A DNA stretch of 64,000 nt from Virgibacillus sp. MSP4-1 (lineage in GTDB: Bacteria; Bacillota; Bacilli; Bacillales; Alkalibacillaceae), in assembly GCF_010092505.1 (NCBI RefSeq), contig NZ_CP048021.1:2914001-2978000 (forward strand). Direction: 5' to 3'. The notes under the pieces are model-generated. The model did no database searches and had not been told where the DNA came from. It saw only the letters and a program-made list of their open reading frames with translations. Below, one piece after another: positions 61,754 through 64,000 of this stretch. Position numbers and translations under genes: made by a program. The stretch's first letter is position 1. Each line of letters begins with the position of its first letter.

Positions 61754-61805
61754 TGAAACGGTAGGGATCCTTAAACAAACTAGCTTCCTGTCCGTTTCAC
61801 TTTTG
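61754..61805 (+). terminator. Terminator of prfC
   Basis: TGAAACGG pairs with CCGTTTCA across a 30-base loop, then CTTTT. The long loop reduces confidence. Confidence 0.55.
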
Positions 61806-61872
61806 ATTTTTGGTCATAGAATGATGGTAGAAAGATGCTCAAATAACTTACTCTTGTAGGGGAGTGATGGCG

Positions 61873-61977
61873 ATGAAGGATGCACTTCGGTTAACCCTTA
61901 CAGTTGTGGAAGTTATGATTAATGGAAAGAAGTTCGTCTATGAACTGAATCAGAAGACCTGTGTGGAGAACGTATAG
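61873..61977 (+). CDS. Tiny ORF of unknown function
   Basis: 34 codons (MKDALRLTLTVVEVMINGKK, then FVYELNQKTCVENV). AGGGGAG lies eight bases before ATG 61873, and a hairpin terminator directly overlaps the stop, so a discrete transcript is likely. I do not recognise it. A beta-strand-like alternation suggests a small folded peptide rather than a membrane one. Confidence 0.5.
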   Translation: MKDALRLTLTVVEVMINGKKFVYELNQKTCVENV

Positions 61978-62009
61978 CACTGTCCTGAGGGGCAGTGCTG
62001 TCTTTTTCT
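61976..62009 (+). terminator. Terminator after the tiny ORF
   Basis: AGCACTG pairs with CAGTGCT over a ten-base loop, then GTCTTTTT. Confidence 0.8.
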
Positions 62010-62107
62010 ATCCTATTATAATGGGGGTCATCAAGGAATACTGGTCGGCTACATTCCCTGATGGAGAAAGAAGCCTGATTTACACAAACTTTGATGAAAG
62101 AAAAAGA

Positions 62108-62136
62108 TTGACGAAATGGATCATTAGCCATAAGAT
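62108..62136 (+). promoter_or_regulatory. Promoter of the cobalamin-controlled operon
   Basis: -35 TTGACG, 17-base spacer, -10 TAAGAT, about 25 bases before the aptamer. Confidence 0.6.
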
Positions 62137-62165
62137 AAATATTAGATGAAAAGCGAATAAACCAT

Positions 62166-62330
62166 AATAATAAGGTGCGGGCATTTCAATTGTCTGCTTA
62201 AAAGGGAAGTCCGGTGAAAATCCGGCACGGTCCCGCCACTGTAATTGGGAGCGACCTAAGGAAATCACTGTCGAAAGATGGGAAGATTTAGGGAGCGATG
62301 ATCATGAGTCAGGAGACCTGCCTTATTATT
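62166..62330 (+). promoter_or_regulatory. Cobalamin (B12) riboswitch
   Basis: P1 AATAATAAGG (62166-62175) pairs with CCTTATTATT (62321-62330). Conserved blocks include GGTGAAAATCCGGCACGGTC, CCGCCACTGTAATTGGGAGC, and the B12 box end AGTCAGGAGACCTGCC. It controls the downstream binding-protein and permease genes via the terminator at 62406. Confidence 0.96.
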
Positions 62331-62405
62331 CGTAGCTGATTTTCCTTCGGGTTTAAAGGAAAAGGCAAACATATCCAACGTTGATTTTCAGCGAATGTTG
62401 TATGG

Positions 62406-62448
62406 AAGCCTCGATTTCTTTTTTAAAAGGGAAATCGGGGCTTTTTAT
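62406..62448 (+). terminator. Cobalamin-dependent terminator
   Basis: AAGCCTCGATTTC pairs with GAAATCGGGGCTT (one wobble), followed by TTTTAT. Confidence 0.9.
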
Positions 62449-62451
62449 ATA

Positions 62452-62525
62452 GGTGCCTGTCACCACCCGAATATTGTCGAATATTCTTTATCTGGTGCCT
62501 GTCACCACCCGGATTTTGTCGTTTT
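62452..62525. repeat. Short dispersed repeat GGTGCCTGTCACC, copies 2 and 3
   Basis: GGTGCCTGTCACCACCCG occurs at 62452 and 62493 (period 41), each followed by an AT-rich ...TTGTCG segment, as in the copy at 4348. They lie between the riboswitch terminator and the btuF-like gene. Confidence 0.75.
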
Positions 62526-62577
62526 TCCTTTAGCTATATATACAACAATTTACATACAAAAAGGAGAGGAAATTAAA

Positions 62578-63573
62578 ATGAAACAGGCTTTGAAAGTATT
62601 AGGACTCGTTTTATTTATGACCATGGTGTCCATTGGTTTAATCGGATGTGCATCAGATGATGAATCCAAACAGGATGAAAAACCTGCACAGGAGCAGGAA
62701 CAGAACCAGGAGGAGCAAGGGAGCGGACAGGATTCAAACGAAGCTGCCTTTCCGGTCACGATTACAGATGATTCTGGTGAAGAGGTTGTCATAGAAGAAG
62801 AGCCGGAGCGCATTGTATCTGTGATTCCAAGTGCAACAGAAATTATCTTTGGACTGGGGCTTGGCGATAAAGTCGTAGGGGTAACAGATAATGACAACTA
62901 TCCCGAAGAAGTAAAGGAAATTGAATCGGTTGGTGGCCTGGAGTTGAATGTTGAAAAAATTATATCTTTGGAACCCGATTTGGTTGTGGCTGATGTCAAT
63001 AATGGGGAATCTATTAGTCAGCTGAGAGAACAGGGCATTAAGGTGCTGGTCCTTGGAGCGCAGACCCTGGAGGAGACGTATAAAGATATTTTAACAGCCG
63101 GAAAAGCAACGGGTACAACAGATCATGCAGAAGAAGTAGTTGCCTCCATGAAAGAGGATGTAGAATCAGTGAAAAAGGTTGTTCAGGACATTCCCGAGGA
63201 TGAGCGGAAAACAGTATGGATTGAAATAGGGGAAGAGCTCTTTACAGCTGGAAACGGAACATTTTTAAATGAACTGGTTCAAACGGCTGGTGGGGTTAAT
63301 ATCATGTCTGATCAGGAAGGCTGGCCTCAGGTTAGTGAAGAAGAGGTTATTCAAAGCAACCCTGATGTTATTTTCCTGACCTATGCCAGTTATGTGGAAA
63401 ATGCGGTGCAAAAAGTAAAGAATCGTGACTCATGGAAGGATGTCACGGCTATAGAGGAAGGTCAGGTTTATCCTTTAAATTCTGATATTACGGAGCGGCC
63501 GGGACCCCGCATCACTCAAGGGTTAACAAAAATAGCGGAGTACTTGTATCCGGAAAAGTTTAATCAGGAATAG
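62578..63573 (+). CDS. btuF: ABC transporter substrate-binding lipoprotein, BtuF-like
   Basis: 331 aa. Lipoprotein signal with IGLIGC (Cys about 23), a Gln/Glu-rich spacer, and a class III binding-protein fold (about 60-330) starting PVTITDDSGEEVVIEEEPER then IVSVIPSATEIIFGLGLGDK, typical of vitamin B12 or iron-siderophore binding proteins. The cobalamin riboswitch upstream and the BtuC-type permease downstream favour B12. ATG 62578 follows AAGGAGAGG; the ORF's upstream extension reads through the repeat and terminator. Confidence 0.9.
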   Translation: MKQALKVLGLVLFMTMVSIGLIGCASDDESKQDEKPAQEQEQNQEEQGSGQDSNEAAFPVTITDDSGEEVVIEEEPERIVSVIPSATEIIFGLGLGDKVVGVTDNDNYPEEVKEIESVGGLELNVEKIISLEPDLVVADVNNGESISQLREQGIKVLVLGAQTLEETYKDILTAGKATGTTDHAEEVVASMKEDVESVKKVVQDIPEDERKTVWIEIGEELFTAGNGTFLNELVQTAGGVNIMSDQEGWPQVSEEEVIQSNPDVIFLTYASYVENAVQKVKNRDSWKDVTAIEEGQVYPLNSDITERPGPRITQGLTKIAEYLYPEKFNQE

Positions 63574-63591
63574 AGAAAGTAGTGGAATTGT

Positions 63592-64000
63592 ATGAAAGGG
63601 CATCAGCTATACACGAAAAAGCTTATCATCTGGATACCAGTATTATTGACGATTTTGCTGTTTACTGTAATCTTCAGTGTATCAATCGGAAGTGCAGAAA
63701 TTAACATGATGACGGTCTGGATCGTGATTTGCTCGAAAATTCCTCTGATCGGAGAGGGAATGGAACAGACATGGAAGGATACGACAGAAACGATTATCTG
63801 GAATATCCGTATGCCACGGATTATTTTAAGTATTCTCGTTGGAGCTGCGCTTGCATTAGCAGGGGCTATTTACCAGGGGGTGCTGAGAAACCCGCTGGCA
63901 GATCCGTTTATATTAGGTGTGTCTTCCGGATCAGCCCTTGGTGCAGCCCTTGTATTATTGTTGGGGTTTGAAAGTATTCTGTTCGGACAATGGACCCTGC
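63592..64000 (+). CDS. btuC: BtuC/FecCD-family ABC permease (3' end outside window)
   Basis: 136 codons present. The N-terminal membrane helix (about 14-36) is followed by IGSAEINMMTVWIVICSKIP, IIWNIRMPRIILSILVGAAL, the FecCD motif LALAGAIYQGVLRNPLADPF, and GVSSGSALGAALVLLLGF. A transmembrane subunit importing cobalamin or a siderophore; the riboswitch favours cobalamin. The start is ATG 63592 with only a weak AGTGGA site. It lies 18 bases after the btuF-like gene. Confidence 0.9.
   Translation, partial: MKGHQLYTKKLIIWIPVLLTILLFTVIFSVSIGSAEINMMTVWIVICSKIPLIGEGMEQTWKDTTETIIWNIRMPRIILSILVGAALALAGAIYQGVLRNPLADPFILGVSSGSALGAALVLLLGFESILFGQWTL

Noticed and set aside
62021-62149. 42-codon frame ahead of the cobalamin riboswitch promoter
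   Set aside because: It ends with a plausible protein-like stretch (FDERKRLTKWII) but has no ribosome site, follows a terminator and covers the btu promoter. Left unannotated.

Overview
The window looks like chromosome of a low-GC, endospore-forming Bacillaceae bacterium, possibly one of the halotolerant genera near Bacillus. The reasons are strong AGGAGG-type ribosome binding sites, a quinol oxidase of the qoxAB type, a complete lia envelope-stress operon, a CotF-like spore coat protein, a CodY-type site, a T-box, and FMN, TPP and cobalamin riboswitches. No phage, insertion sequence, CRISPR array or rRNA was seen. The only RNA genes are two tRNAs. Both edges cut a gene: qoxB on the left and a cobalamin/siderophore-type permease on the right.

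Layout. 1-5.5 kb: qoxBA (minus), the ABC-F ATPase yfmR and a lipoprotein. 5.6-9.0 kb: a DMT permease, a YdbC/PC4-like protein, tRNA-Ser and tRNA-Thr, a MerR/TipAS regulator and a His-rich membrane protein. 9.1-12.0 kb: a two-component system followed by a double-PepSY protein, in the order of ykoGHI. 12.1-16.4 kb: a respiratory island with a stand-alone CuA lipoprotein and, divergently, a ba3-type heme-copper reductase operon (subunits IIa, II and I, SCO, CtaG-like). 16.5-24.3 kb: Lin0512 protein, cidAB/lrgAB-like pair, mnmH, a LytTR regulator with a membrane partner, ppaC, a HAD phosphatase, yueI and a block of intergenic repeats. 24.4-28.0 kb: lia operon. 28-37.9 kb: FhuF-like protein, YbjQ, riboflavin operon under an FMN riboswitch, GNATs, coat protein, cold-shock protein and small proteins. 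38-46.2 kb: 3D-domain protein, a PlcR/PapR-like pheromone-regulator pair, typA, enoyl-CoA hydratase, an NprR-like regulator and a beta-lactamase-fold hydrolase. 46.2-47.1 kb: thiT under a TPP riboswitch. 47.3-59.6 kb: a complete branched-chain amino acid operon (ilvE, ilvD, T-box, ilvBHC, leuABCD, ilvA). 60-64 kb: prfC, a tiny ORF, a cobalamin riboswitch, btuF-like and btuC-like genes.

Two systems stand out. First, the ba3-type subunit I has Asn at the position where oxygen-reducing B-family oxidases carry the His-cross-linked Tyr, with every heme and CuB histidine kept. The operon and the divergent CuA lipoprotein each have an Fnr-type box about 41-42 bases upstream of the transcription start implied by a good -10. 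This fits an anaerobically induced, CuA-dependent NO reductase better than an oxidase. Second, a 45-codon secreted peptide gene lies divergent to a PlcR-like HTH/TPR regulator, with a 16-base dyad upstream of the peptide promoter. It is a candidate undescribed quorum-sensing pair. Further points are a LytTR-plus-membrane-protein pair resembling streptococcal LytTR regulatory systems, an apparent AUU start codon on ilvA, and several families of intergenic repeats, including three tandem 122-bp units.

Gene starts were chosen from Shine-Dalgarno spacing. Family assignments come from recalled motifs and alignments, not from database searches.
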